From an uncultured Collinsella sp. (GTDB lineage: Bacteria > Actinomycetota > Coriobacteriia > Coriobacteriales > Coriobacteriaceae): a stretch of 5,467 bases of DNA. The notes below the pieces were generated by a model, which was not told the origin of the DNA, did not search any database, and saw nothing but the letters and a program-made list of their open reading frames with translations. The stretch spans positions 1 to 5,467 of the forward strand of contig CABRWN010000143.1 of the NCBI GenBank assembly GCA_902474645.1, in the 5' to 3' direction. Shown here piece by piece: positions 1 through 4,702 of this stretch; positions within the stretch are counted from its first letter, which is position 1, and each line of letters opens with the position of its first letter. The translations under genes and the position numbers were made by a program.

Positions 1-2
1 CC

Positions 3-1142
3 GCCTATAAGTCGTGCAATATCGTGCGCCTGCTGCAAAAGCGCGGCGCGCGCGTCAAGGTCGTTATGAGCGAGCATGCCACCGAGTTTGTGGGGCCGCT
101 TACCTTCCGCGCACTCACCAATGAGCCGGTCGCGGTGGGCCTATTCGACGATCCCTCCGACCCCATCCACCACATTTCGCTGGCGCAGGAGCCCGATCTG
201 GTGGTCGTGGCGCCCGCGACGGCCAATATCATCGCCAAGATGGCCAACGGCGTCGCCGATGACCTCATCTCCACCACGCTGCTTGCGACGCCGCGACCCA
301 TCGTGATCGCACCCGCTATGAACAACGGCATGTGGAAGGCGGCGGCGACGCAGGCCAACATGGCCACGCTGCGCGAGCGCGGTGTCCATGTGGTGGGTCC
401 GGGCAGCGGCTACCTTGCCTGCGGCGACGTGGACACGGGACGCATGAGCGAGCCCGAGGACATCGTAGAGGCTGTCTGTGAGGTGCTCAACCCCGCGCCA
501 CAGGACCTGGCGGGTAAGCGCATCGTAATTACCGCCGGTCCCACGCACGAGCCGATCGACCCCGTGCGATTCATTGGCAACCGCTCTTCGGGCAAGATGG
601 GCATCGCCCTGGCGGGGGAGGCCGCACGCCGCGGCGCTGCGGTCACGCTCGTGTTGGGACCGACATCACTCGATGTGCCCTGCGGCGTGGAGTGCGTGCG
701 CGTGCAGACCGCCGCAGAGATGCTCCAGGCGGCCCTGAGCGCCTTCCAGACGGCCGATGCGGCAATTTGTGCGGCCGCCGTCGCCGACTACACCCCCGCG
801 GCCCCTGCGGACCATAAGCTCAAAAAGGCCAACGAGCGCCTGGATCGCATCGAACTGGTCGAGACGGTCGATATTTTGGCCGAGCTCTCGCGCCAGAAGG
901 GCGAGCGATGCGTGATCGGATTTGCGGCCGAGACCGATAACGTTGTCGAGTACGCAGAGCGCAAATTGGCCCGCAAGGGGTGCGATGTAATAATCGCCAA
1001 CGATGTCTCACGCACCGATTCGGGCTTTGGGACCGACACCAACAAGGCCTGGATTGTGAGCACAACGGGTACGCAAGAACTTCCCGTACTAACAAAACCC
1101 CAGCTCGCAGATACAATTTTGGACTTGCTTCAAAAATTGTAA
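3..1142 (+). CDS. coaBC: Bifunctional phosphopantothenoylcysteine decarboxylase / phosphopantothenate-cysteine ligase, 5'-truncated
   Basis: CoaBC (Dfp) joins 4'-phosphopantothenate to cysteine (CoaB) and decarboxylates the product to 4'-phosphopantetheine (CoaC, FMN-dependent), two cytosolic steps of coenzyme A synthesis. The frame is open from base 3 (AYKSCNIVRLLQKRG), so the gene starts before the window; roughly 15-25 residues are missing from a usual ~400. The GTG at 24 lies inside the conserved first helix and is not the start. The CoaC half shows the active-site His in IHHISLAQEPD (about residues 55-65 of the visible part), the VVVAPATANIIAKMANG stretch, PAMN, and the catalytic Cys in GYLACGDVDTGRM. 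The CoaB half starts near residue 170 with VITAGPTHEPIDPVR, then FIGNRSSGKMG with the conserved Asn, AAAVADY, the catalytic-Lys motif HKLKK, VIGFAAETDN and IANDV. All key residues are present and it looks intact to its TAA. No clear terminator follows; the tRNA promoter begins 8 bases later. Confidence 0.97.
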   Translation, partial: AYKSCNIVRLLQKRGARVKVVMSEHATEFVGPLTFRALTNEPVAVGLFDDPSDPIHHISLAQEPDLVVVAPATANIIAKMANGVADDLISTTLLATPRPIVIAPAMNNGMWKAAATQANMATLRERGVHVVGPGSGYLACGDVDTGRMSEPEDIVEAVCEVLNPAPQDLAGKRIVITAGPTHEPIDPVRFIGNRSSGKMGIALAGEAARRGAAVTLVLGPTSLDVPCGVECVRVQTAAEMLQAALSAFQTADAAICAAAVADYTPAAPADHKLKKANERLDRIELVETVDILAELSRQKGERCVIGFAAETDNVVEYAERKLARKGCDVIIANDVSRTDSGFGTDTNKAWIVSTTGTQELPVLTKPQLADTILDLLQKL

Positions 1143-1150
1143 AAAAGTTC

Positions 1151-1180
1151 TTGCACAAGTCTAAAGTTTCGGGTTAATAT
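1151..1180 (+). promoter_or_regulatory. Probable sigma-70-type promoter of the tRNA-Pro gene
   Basis: A TTGCAC -35-like hexamer at 1151-1156 and a TAATAT -10 hexamer at 1175-1180 are separated by 18 bases. They lie 43 bases before the first tRNA base, between the coaBC stop and the tRNA. The -10 is good and the -35 only moderate. The overlapping TATACT (1178-1183) is an alternative -10 but gives a 21-base spacer. Read by eye only. Confidence 0.6.
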
Positions 1181-1222
1181 ACTCCCTGTTGCGAGCGAGA
1201 GCAGAGCAACAAACAAAAGCTT

Positions 1223-1299
<77 letters not shown>

Positions 1300-1309
1300 G
1301 AAGTTTGCA

Positions 1310-1343
1310 GGTCAGGCACCTAGTGCCTGACCTTTTTTGTTTT
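1310..1343 (+). terminator. Rho-independent terminator of tRNA-Pro
   Basis: A perfect 10-base-pair stem, GGTCAGGCAC (1310-1319) with GTGCCTGACC (1323-1332), has a 3-base loop and is followed by TTTTTTGTTTT. It lies 11 bases after the tRNA CCA. Confidence 0.95.
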
Positions 1344-1611
1344 AAGCAATTGCTTAATTTTGATTAATCAACAGGGTGCCAAAAATCTACCTACGCGATA
1401 ATCGCCTTTTGCGGCTACTTGCGCGTTTTGCACGCGCTTGAGCCGATTTATTAACGCGATGTGAATCTACATACGCGTAGCTGGTATACAGCCGAGTACG
1501 GGCTGTATTTATCGCGGCGATTTACACAGATATAGCGACTATAGTGAACAAGCGTGTCGCTGTATTTATTCCAGTAGTTCACTTGATCGGTGGACAAGTG
1601 GGCTGCTGCAA
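1344..1611. other. Gene-free AT-richer spacer with short direct and inverted repeats
   Basis: No convincing coding frame or known RNA family is recognised here. Visible structure: near-direct repeats AATCTACCTACGCG (about 1384) and AATCTACATACGCG (about 1463), 13 of 14 bases alike; the direct repeat GCTGTATTTAT at 1502-1512 and 1559-1569; inverted repeats GCGCGT/ACGCGC (1421-1426 with 1432-1437), ATACAGCC/GGCTGTAT (1486-1493 with 1501-1508) and AGTGAAC/GTTCACT (1543-1549 with 1577-1583). The stretch separates the tRNA terminator from the flanking element downstream of P1. It could be the remains of an integration or recombination site, or an unknown structured RNA, but nothing proves either. 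Confidence 0.5.
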
Positions 1612-1769
1612 CGAAACGCCAAGCGGGATGGGCTCTATACGAGGACGCCGCAGGGGTAATGGCGGGGGAGTGCGGCGGGCGCTCTGAGAGCCGCTGTATG
1701 ACCCCATTTCACCTCAACCCGACAACTATGCTTCAAGACGAGAATCGTTCGTTTGGTTGCCAAAAGAAA
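1612..1769 (-). repeat. 3' flanking element, copy A (downstream of P1)
   Basis: This ~158-base segment lies immediately downstream of the P1 terminator and is clearly related, over its full length, to copy D (4544-4702) behind P3; shorter relatives are copies B and C. Shared landmarks on the plus strand are CGAAACGCCAAGC, GAGGACGCCGCAG, the dyad GCTCTGAGAGC (1681-1691), TATGACCC, CCTCAACCCGA, AACTATGCTTCAAGACGA and CCAAAAGAAA. Possible reading frames through it are short and resemble no known protein, so it looks like a transcribed-downstream or recombination element. Confidence 0.75.
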
Positions 1770-1793
1770 AGCCCGCACAGCCTGTGCGGGCTT
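1762..1793 (-). terminator. Rho-independent terminator of pilin-like gene P1
   Basis: On the minus strand an 11-base-pair stem (AAGCCCGCACA with TGTGCGGGCTT, loop GGC) is followed by a U-rich tract, TTTTCTTTT in DNA. It begins 11 bases after the P1 stop codon. The stem is nearly symmetric, but the long T tract exists only in the minus direction. Confidence 0.93.
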
Positions 1794-1804
1794 AACAGCT
1801 GAGG

Positions 1805-2794
1805 CTAGAAGCACCAGGCGGGGCGGACGCAATTCGAGACCGTCGCATTGTCACTGATCGCCGGATCGCCGCCGGCGTGGACACGGAGGAAGAACGTAGA
1901 GTGGTCCGGACGCACCGAACGTTCCCACCAATAGCTGCCACTGGCAATGGCAGGGTTGTCCGAATAGCTATTCATCACCTTGCCCTTGAAGGCCTCGTAC
2001 TGGGTTCCCTCGGAGGAGCTCCAGGGGTAGTCGGAAGCCCAATAGGAGGTGGGGACGATCTCGGAGTAGCTGAGCAGAAACAGCTTGTCGGAGGTAGCCG
2101 TCACGGCGGCATTCTTGTTCGCGTTACCGCCGCCGACGTTGTTCGTGAGCTTCCTAACCGATTTAACCTTGGATTGGAAATCGGCGGGCATCAGGTTCCA
2201 GATCTCGCCCGAATTCATCTTCGCACGGAGTTCGGATGCCTCCCATCCGCCATCGCTGGTTTTCATGGCGTTCATGCGGGACGAAATATCCGTCGAGGTG
2301 GTGAGGAACGTCAGTCCCGCCTTGCCGGTGCCGTCGGCCAAGTCGTCGTGGTTGATGCCGATGATACGGTACTCGAGCGTCTGTCCGTCCGTCAGCTTCA
2401 TCGAGAACTTCGTTCCCGCATCCATCGCGGCCTTTGCCTTGGCGTACGCCGGCGATGCCTCGCCCTTGGAGGCGATGTCCTCGGCAACCGCTTTCTGCTC
2501 CTCGAGCGTCCAGTCCTTCGCGTCCTTGGCGACGGCCGCCTGGACGGTCGCGGAATCGGCCCCGGCGGAGCCTCCACCGGACGCGCCTCCCTCTACGCCG
2601 CCGGTCGTCCCGTTGTTCACCGTATTGCCGACCAAGTTGAACTGGTTTCGGATGGCTCCCGCCACGCCGGGTCCCGCGAACACGATGACCAGGCCGATGA
2701 TCGCGATGATCAGGACGTACTCGATGACACTTTGCCCTCGGAGAAGAGTACCTCTAGGAGATACCCCCCCCCGAAGGTTAATTTGCCGCTGCAT
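1805..2794 (-). CDS. Flp-type prepilin-like protein with C-terminal DUF6273-like domain (P1)
   Basis: A 329-residue secreted or surface protein, probably a pilin-adhesin fusion. Residues 1-20 form a basic leader ending RG, then QSVIEYVLII with Glu at +5 and Tyr at +6 after the predicted G20|Q21 cut, the class III (Flp/Tad) prepilin pattern. One hydrophobic segment spans about 23-46. Residues 62-80 are a Gly/Ser linker and 82-128 a charged, probably helical stretch. The domain from about 130 to 329 has YRIIGINHDDL, GGWEASELR, NSGEIWNLMP, KLFLLSYSEIV, EGTQYEAF, WWERS and a PAWCF end. I read this as DUF6273-like, with a possible C-type-lectin fold; the fold is inference. Flp pilins are normally under 100 residues, so the large domain is notable. 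The ATG at 2792-2794 was chosen because it opens the frame, 10 bases after AAGGGAG; a better-spaced upstream ATG is out of frame. A G9 run lies at codons 8-11. Residues 285-324 are hypervariable against P3. Confidence 0.9.
   Translation of the reverse strand: MQRQINLRGGVSPRGTLLRGQSVIEYVLIIAIIGLVIVFAGPGVAGAIRNQFNLVGNTVNNGTTGGVEGGASGGGSAGADSATVQAAVAKDAKDWTLEEQKAVAEDIASKGEASPAYAKAKAAMDAGTKFSMKLTDGQTLEYRIIGINHDDLADGTGKAGLTFLTTSTDISSRMNAMKTSDGGWEASELRAKMNSGEIWNLMPADFQSKVKSVRKLTNNVGGGNANKNAAVTATSDKLFLLSYSEIVPTSYWASDYPWSSSEGTQYEAFKGKVMNSYSDNPAIASGSYWWERSVRPDHSTFFLRVHAGGDPAISDNATVSNCVRPAWCF
1823..1942 (-). other. Hypervariable block of P1, candidate variable repeat (VR)
   Basis: P1 codons 285-324 align without a gap to P3 4721-4840. 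Differences fall overwhelmingly at first and second codon positions, while third bases, mostly C or T, are kept. Examples (P1/P3) are GCC/AAC, GGC/CAC, GAC/ATC, AAT/TTT, GTC/AGC, AAT/GGT, TTC/CGC and CGT/TAT. All can descend from AAC or AAT codons changed at A. The block lies at the extreme 3' end of the gene just before the stop, where diversity-generating retroelement variable repeats usually lie. Two sequences without the template cannot prove this. Confidence 0.55.
2764..2772 (-). repeat. Homopolymer G9 tract (coding strand) near the P1 start
   Basis: Nine consecutive C on the plus strand read as nine G within codons 8-11 of P1, after CTTC and before TATCTCC. Gain or loss of one base by slipped-strand mispairing would shift the frame before the pilin motif, so the gene could be switched off and on. 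The tract is matched exactly in P2. Confidence 0.9.
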
Positions 2795-2811
2795 GCATAT
2801 GCGGCTCCCTT
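2778..2811 (-). promoter_or_regulatory. P1 ribosome binding site with two competing start codons
   Basis: AAGGGAG (plus 2805-2811) is followed 6 bases later by ATG at 2796-2798, which reads M-H-A-A-A-N and stops at TAA (2778-2780). The next ATG (2792-2794), 10 bases from the Shine-Dalgarno, opens the long P1 frame. In P2 the equivalent of the first ATG is the gene start. P1 has one extra base just after GCAGCGGC, which moved the frame. Confidence 0.7.
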
Positions 2812-2870
2812 CGCTCAGGGTTTGTAGATACGGCTCGAGGGTAGGGCTATTTCAGATTTCTGCACCGGTC

Positions 2871-2885
2871 TTGCCGCTGCGGCAA
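2871..2885. promoter_or_regulatory. Inverted repeat in the P1 leader region
   Basis: TTGCCGC-T-GCGGCAA is a perfect 7-base-pair dyad with one central base, about 75 bases before the P1 start. A nearly identical dyad stands at about the same distance before P2 (4144-4156), although the sequence between the dyad and the start codon differs. It could be an operator or an RNA hairpin; no matching -35/-10 pair is clear in either leader. Confidence 0.45.
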
Positions 2886-2889
2886 CGGA

Positions 2890-3002
2890 GCTCGTAGGGG
2901 AGTGTGGCAGGTGCTCTGAGAGCCGCTGCATGGCCCCATTTCCCCTCAACCCGATTACCTGTGCCACGAACTTCAAACCGTTCGTTTGGTTGCCAAAAGA
3001 AA
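2890..3002 (-). repeat. 3' flanking element, copy B (downstream of P2)
   Basis: A shorter relative of copies A and D. It shares GGGGAGTG, the dyad GCTCTGAGAGC (2913-2923), the AGCCGCTG region, CCCCATTTC, CCTCAACCCGA, TTCGTTTGGTTGCC and CCAAAAGAAAA. It lacks the part of A and D that contains GAGGACGCCGCAG and instead runs into the dyad and leader of P1, so it forms the whole P2-P1 intergenic region together with the P1 leader. Confidence 0.65.
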
Positions 3003-3029
3003 AGCCCGCACGACTTTGCGCGGGCTTTT
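2994..3029 (-). terminator. Rho-independent terminator of pilin-like gene P2
   Basis: On the minus strand AAAAGCCCGC pairs with GCGGGCTTTT over 10 base pairs, with a 10-base interior (GCAAAGTCGT) that can add one G-U and one C-G pair. A TTTTCTTTT tract follows. The flanking A and T runs on both sides make it possibly bidirectional, but it serves P2, whose stop is 23 bases upstream of the hairpin. The stem differs in its inner part from the P1 terminator while the outer arms match. Confidence 0.9.
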
Positions 3030-3033
3030 CGCT

Positions 3034-3057
3034 AGACAAGCTAGAAGACAAGCTAGA
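3034..3057 (-). repeat. 12-base tandem duplication spanning the P2 stop codon
   Basis: AGACAAGCTAGA occurs twice back to back (3034-3045 and 3046-3057), and GCTAGA recurs at 3031-3036. The P2 stop (TAG at 3053-3055) lies in the second copy. The effect is three TAG triplets in a short 3' stretch between stop and terminator. P1 and P3 lack it. Confidence 0.85.
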
Positions 3058-4066
3058 AACACCAGGCGGGACAGACAACCTTTGAATATTTTGCGTTTTG
3101 AGCATTTGATGCCCAACCTCCTGAAAGGACATCAAGAAAATCCGTCGGATTATAGTAGGTCGGACGAAGAGAGCGCTCCCAAAAGGCGTCGCCGTTACTC
3201 AAAGAATTCCCAAGTTGACTTTTATTCTCGGGTGTTCTGAACACTTCGTACTGAGTCCCTTCTTTACTGAGCCAACTGTTCGGCGGCCATTTAGCGCCAT
3301 TTTCGGTTACTTCGGGGTTATCAACTATTTCCGAATAGCTAAGCAGGAACAGTTTGTCGGTGGTAGCCGTCACGGCGGCGTCCTTGTTCTCGATACCGCT
3401 GTCGACGTTGTTCGTGAGCTTCCTGACGGATTTCACCTTGGACTGGAAATCTGAGGGCATGAGGTTCCAGATTTCACCCGAGTTAATTTTCCCGCGGAGC
3501 TCTGACTTCTCCCAACCGCCGATAGTCTTGCCATCGGGATTCATGCGTGAGGAGATATTCGTTGATGTTGTAAAGAATGTAAGACCTGCCTTGCCGGACC
3601 CGTCCGCGAGTTCGTCGTGGTTGATACCGATGATTCGGTAGGTCAGCGTCTTGCCGTCCGTCAGCTTCACCGAGAACTTCGTCCCAGCGTCCATCGCAGC
3701 CTTTGCCTTGGCATAGGCGAGAGACGAAGTCCCGTTTTTGGCGAGGTCTTTGGCAACCGCCTCCTGCTCGTCGAGTGTCCAGTCCTTCGCTTCCTTGGCG
3801 ACGGCCGCCTGGACGGTCGCGGAATCGGCGCCTGTGGAGCCGCCGCCGGACGCGCCTCCCTCGGTGCCGCCGGTCGTCCCATTGTTCACCGTGTTGCCGA
3901 CCAGGTTGAACTGGTTGCGGATGGCTCCGGCCACGCCTGGTCCCGTCAACACGATGACCAGGCCGATTACCGCGATGATCAGGACATACTCGATGATAGA
4001 TTGGGCTCGGAGGCGGGCACCTCTAGGAGATACCCCCCCCCGAAGGTTCTGCGCCGCTGCATACAT
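3053..4066 (-). CDS. Flp-type prepilin-like protein with C-terminal DUF6273-like domain (P2)
   Basis: A 337-residue paralogue of P1 with the same order of parts: basic leader, QSIIEYVLII pilin segment (about residues 22-47), Gly/Ser linker (63-80), helical stretch (83-130) and DUF6273-like domain (about 131-337) with YRIIGINHDEL, GGWEKSELR, NSGEIWNLMP, LFLLSYSEIV and a PAWCF end. The residue before the predicted cut is Ala21, not the usual Gly, so processing may be altered. ATG at 4064-4066 was chosen because it lies 8 bases after AAGGGAG; the in-frame GTG at 4073-4075 overlaps that Shine-Dalgarno. A G9 run lies at codons 9-12. The last ~300 bases are about 47% GC by hand count against about 61% in P1, share little codon use with P1 or P3, and encode a divergent ligand-facing region of slightly different length. 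It has its own terminator. Role as pilin or adhesin is inferred from architecture. Confidence 0.9.
   Translation of the reverse strand: MYAAAQNLRGGVSPRGARLRAQSIIEYVLIIAVIGLVIVLTGPGVAGAIRNQFNLVGNTVNNGTTGGTEGGASGGGSTGADSATVQAAVAKEAKDWTLDEQEAVAKDLAKNGTSSLAYAKAKAAMDAGTKFSVKLTDGKTLTYRIIGINHDELADGSGKAGLTFFTTSTNISSRMNPDGKTIGGWEKSELRGKINSGEIWNLMPSDFQSKVKSVRKLTNNVDSGIENKDAAVTATTDKLFLLSYSEIVDNPEVTENGAKWPPNSWLSKEGTQYEVFRTPENKSQLGNSLSNGDAFWERSLRPTYYNPTDFLDVLSGGWASNAQNAKYSKVVCPAWCF
4033..4041 (-). repeat. Homopolymer G9 tract (coding strand) near the P2 start
   Basis: Nine consecutive C on the plus strand, nine G in the coding direction, at codons 9-12 of P2. The position and flanks (CTTC before, TATCTCC after) match those in P1. 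A one-base length change would move translation out of frame before the prepilin cleavage site, making it a candidate phase-variation switch. Confidence 0.9.
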
Positions 4067-4074
4067 ATGCGACA

Positions 4075-4081
4075 CTCCCTT
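4075..4081 (-). promoter_or_regulatory. P2 ribosome binding site
   Basis: AAGGGAG on the minus strand is 8 bases before the ATG at 4064-4066. It decides that start against the longer GTG frame (4073-4075), whose first base is the last base of this motif. Confidence 0.75.
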
Positions 4082-4143
4082 CGTATGGGGATTGATATTG
4101 CATGCAGGAGCGTACGTTAGAGCGAAACGATCAGCCCGTAACG

Positions 4144-4156
4144 TGCCGCTGCGGCA
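4144..4156. promoter_or_regulatory. Inverted repeat in the P2 leader region
   Basis: TGCCGC-T-GCGGCA is a perfect 6-base-pair dyad, and the following ACGG is shared with the P1 copy at 2871-2885. It lies about 78 bases before the P2 start, right beside flanking-element copy C. Conservation at the same relative position before two paralogues suggests regulation, or the edge of the duplicated unit. Confidence 0.45.
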
Positions 4157-4162
4157 ACGGTA

Positions 4163-4196
4163 GCGGCGGGGGAAAAGAGTCAGGCGCTCTGAGACC
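4163..4196 (-). repeat. 3' flanking element, copy C (short remnant)
   Basis: GCGGCGGGGGA...GGCGCTCTGAGA matches the middle of copies A and D (about 1662-1688 and 4594-4621). The dyad is broken here (GCTCTGAGACC). It is joined to the P2 leader on one side and to the antitoxin-like region on the other, as if a full element had been split or partly duplicated when that gene arrived. Confidence 0.5.
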
Positions 4197-4231
4197 AGCC
4201 ATGACGCCCGCTTCGGGCGTTGCCCGCATTC

Positions 4232-4477
4232 CTATCGAGTCAACCGCTTCATACCTTTAGACAGACGAATGAAAGCCATAGAAAAGCGGGATCCGGCTAT
4301 AAGCCGGACCCCGCCCAAGGCCTCGTTGTAGGCCTCGGTGTCCGCCATGTCCTCAGCCTTCTCGAGCGCGGCCCTTCTCACGAACTCGGAAAAGGACATG
4401 CCCGCGGCGTCCGCATTATCCCGAATCGAAGCTCTTTCGTCCTCATCGAACTTGACCGCAATCTCGCACATCGCCAT
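4232..4477 (-). CDS. Solitary ribbon-helix-helix antitoxin-like protein (RelB/DUF6290 type), altered C-terminus
   Basis: An 81-residue protein. Residues 4-10 (CEIAVKF) fit the RHH DNA-binding strand, followed by helix DERASIRDNADAAG, then MSFSEFVRRAALEKAED and AYNEAL, a pattern usual in RelB-like/DUF6290 antitoxins of type II toxin-antitoxin pairs. Such proteins bind their own operator as dimers and neutralise a RelE-type toxin through the C-terminal tail. Here the tail after AYNEALGG (VRLIAGSRFSMAFIRL...) is not the usual acidic toxin-binding tail and is encoded across a strong terminator hairpin (4281-4314), so the 3' end has probably been replaced. No toxin gene is adjacent. The ATG at 4475-4477 was chosen for GGGAG 5 bases upstream; ATG at 4499-4501 (89 residues) lacks a ribosome site. 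A weak GATAAT (-10-like, plus 4514-4519) lies upstream. P3 has no terminator, so read-through from P3 is possible. Function as antitoxin is unproven. Confidence 0.7.
   Translation of the reverse strand: MAMCEIAVKFDEDERASIRDNADAAGMSFSEFVRRAALEKAEDMADTEAYNEALGGVRLIAGSRFSMAFIRLSKGMKRLTR
4281..4314 (-). terminator. Intrinsic terminator inside the antitoxin-like reading frame
   Basis: On the minus strand a 13-base-pair stem (one G-U) runs from GCGGGGTCCGGCT to AGCCGGATCCCGC with loop TAT, followed by TTTTCT. On the plus strand the wobble becomes an A-C mismatch and no T tract follows, so it acts on minus-strand transcripts. It lies within the 3' part of the antitoxin-like frame and is the first terminator after P3. 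Confidence 0.85.
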
Positions 4478-4543
4478 GGCCGCTCCCGTCAGCGCCGTCA
4501 TCTGAGTGAGTCAATTATCCACCCACCGCGTACTTCCCGAACT

Positions 4544-4702
4544 CGAAACGCCAAGCAGGATGAGGCTCTACACGAGGACGCCGCAGAGGTACTGGCGGAG
4601 GAGCGCGGCAGGCGCTCTAAGAGCCACTGTATGACCCATTTTCTCCTCAACCCGATAACTATGCTTCAAGACGACAATCGTTCGCGCGGTTACCAAAAGA
4701 AA
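4544..4702 (-). repeat. 3' flanking element, copy D (downstream of P3)
   Basis: A full-length relative of copy A (1612-1769), about the same length, starting CGAAACGCCAAGC and ending CCAAAAGAAA on the plus strand. The central dyad reads GCTCTAAGAGC (4614-4624): both arms are kept and only the middle base differs from copies A and B. It touches the P3 stop directly because the terminator hairpin found behind P1 and P2 is missing here. Confidence 0.75.

Noticed and set aside
1344..1611. Retroelement template repeat or structured RNA in the spacer
   Set aside because: The stretch has no visible similarity to the P1/P3 3' ends, so it cannot be their template repeat. The short repeats there are too weak to name an RNA family.
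1590..1832. Small frames of 65-70 residues on both strands in copy A
   Set aside because: They span the terminator and the flanking repeat, are not preserved as frames in copy D, and resemble nothing known.
1877..2827. Plus-strand open frames of 316 and 270 residues opposite P1
   Set aside because: They are antisense shadows of a GC-rich gene: Arg/Gly-rich or low-complexity translations, no ribosome site, and no match to any family I recognise. P1 has paralogues in the same strand and frame.
2795..2900. Sigma-70 promoter for P1 (and likewise for P2 at 4067-4160)
   Set aside because: Only weak partial matches such as TGAAAT...TATCTA were found, and they are not shared between the two leaders, so no promoter is claimed.
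2815..3135. 106-residue minus-strand frame across the P2 end and copy B
   Set aside because: It overlaps the P2 3' end out of frame, crosses the P2 terminator and has no recognisable domain or Shine-Dalgarno.
3617..4163. Plus-strand open frames opposite the 5' half of P2
   Set aside because: They mirror the shadows opposite P1 because the two genes are paralogues; they show no start signal or domain.
4204..4220. Hairpin ACGCCCG-CTT-CGGGCGT as a terminator
   Set aside because: The stem is good (7 base pairs), but no T tract follows on either strand.
1612..4702. CRISPR array or insertion sequence as the cause of the repeats
   Set aside because: The repeated pieces are long, diverged, unevenly spaced and tied to paralogous genes. 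There is no transposase, no terminal inverted repeat pair and no short regular repeat-spacer pattern.
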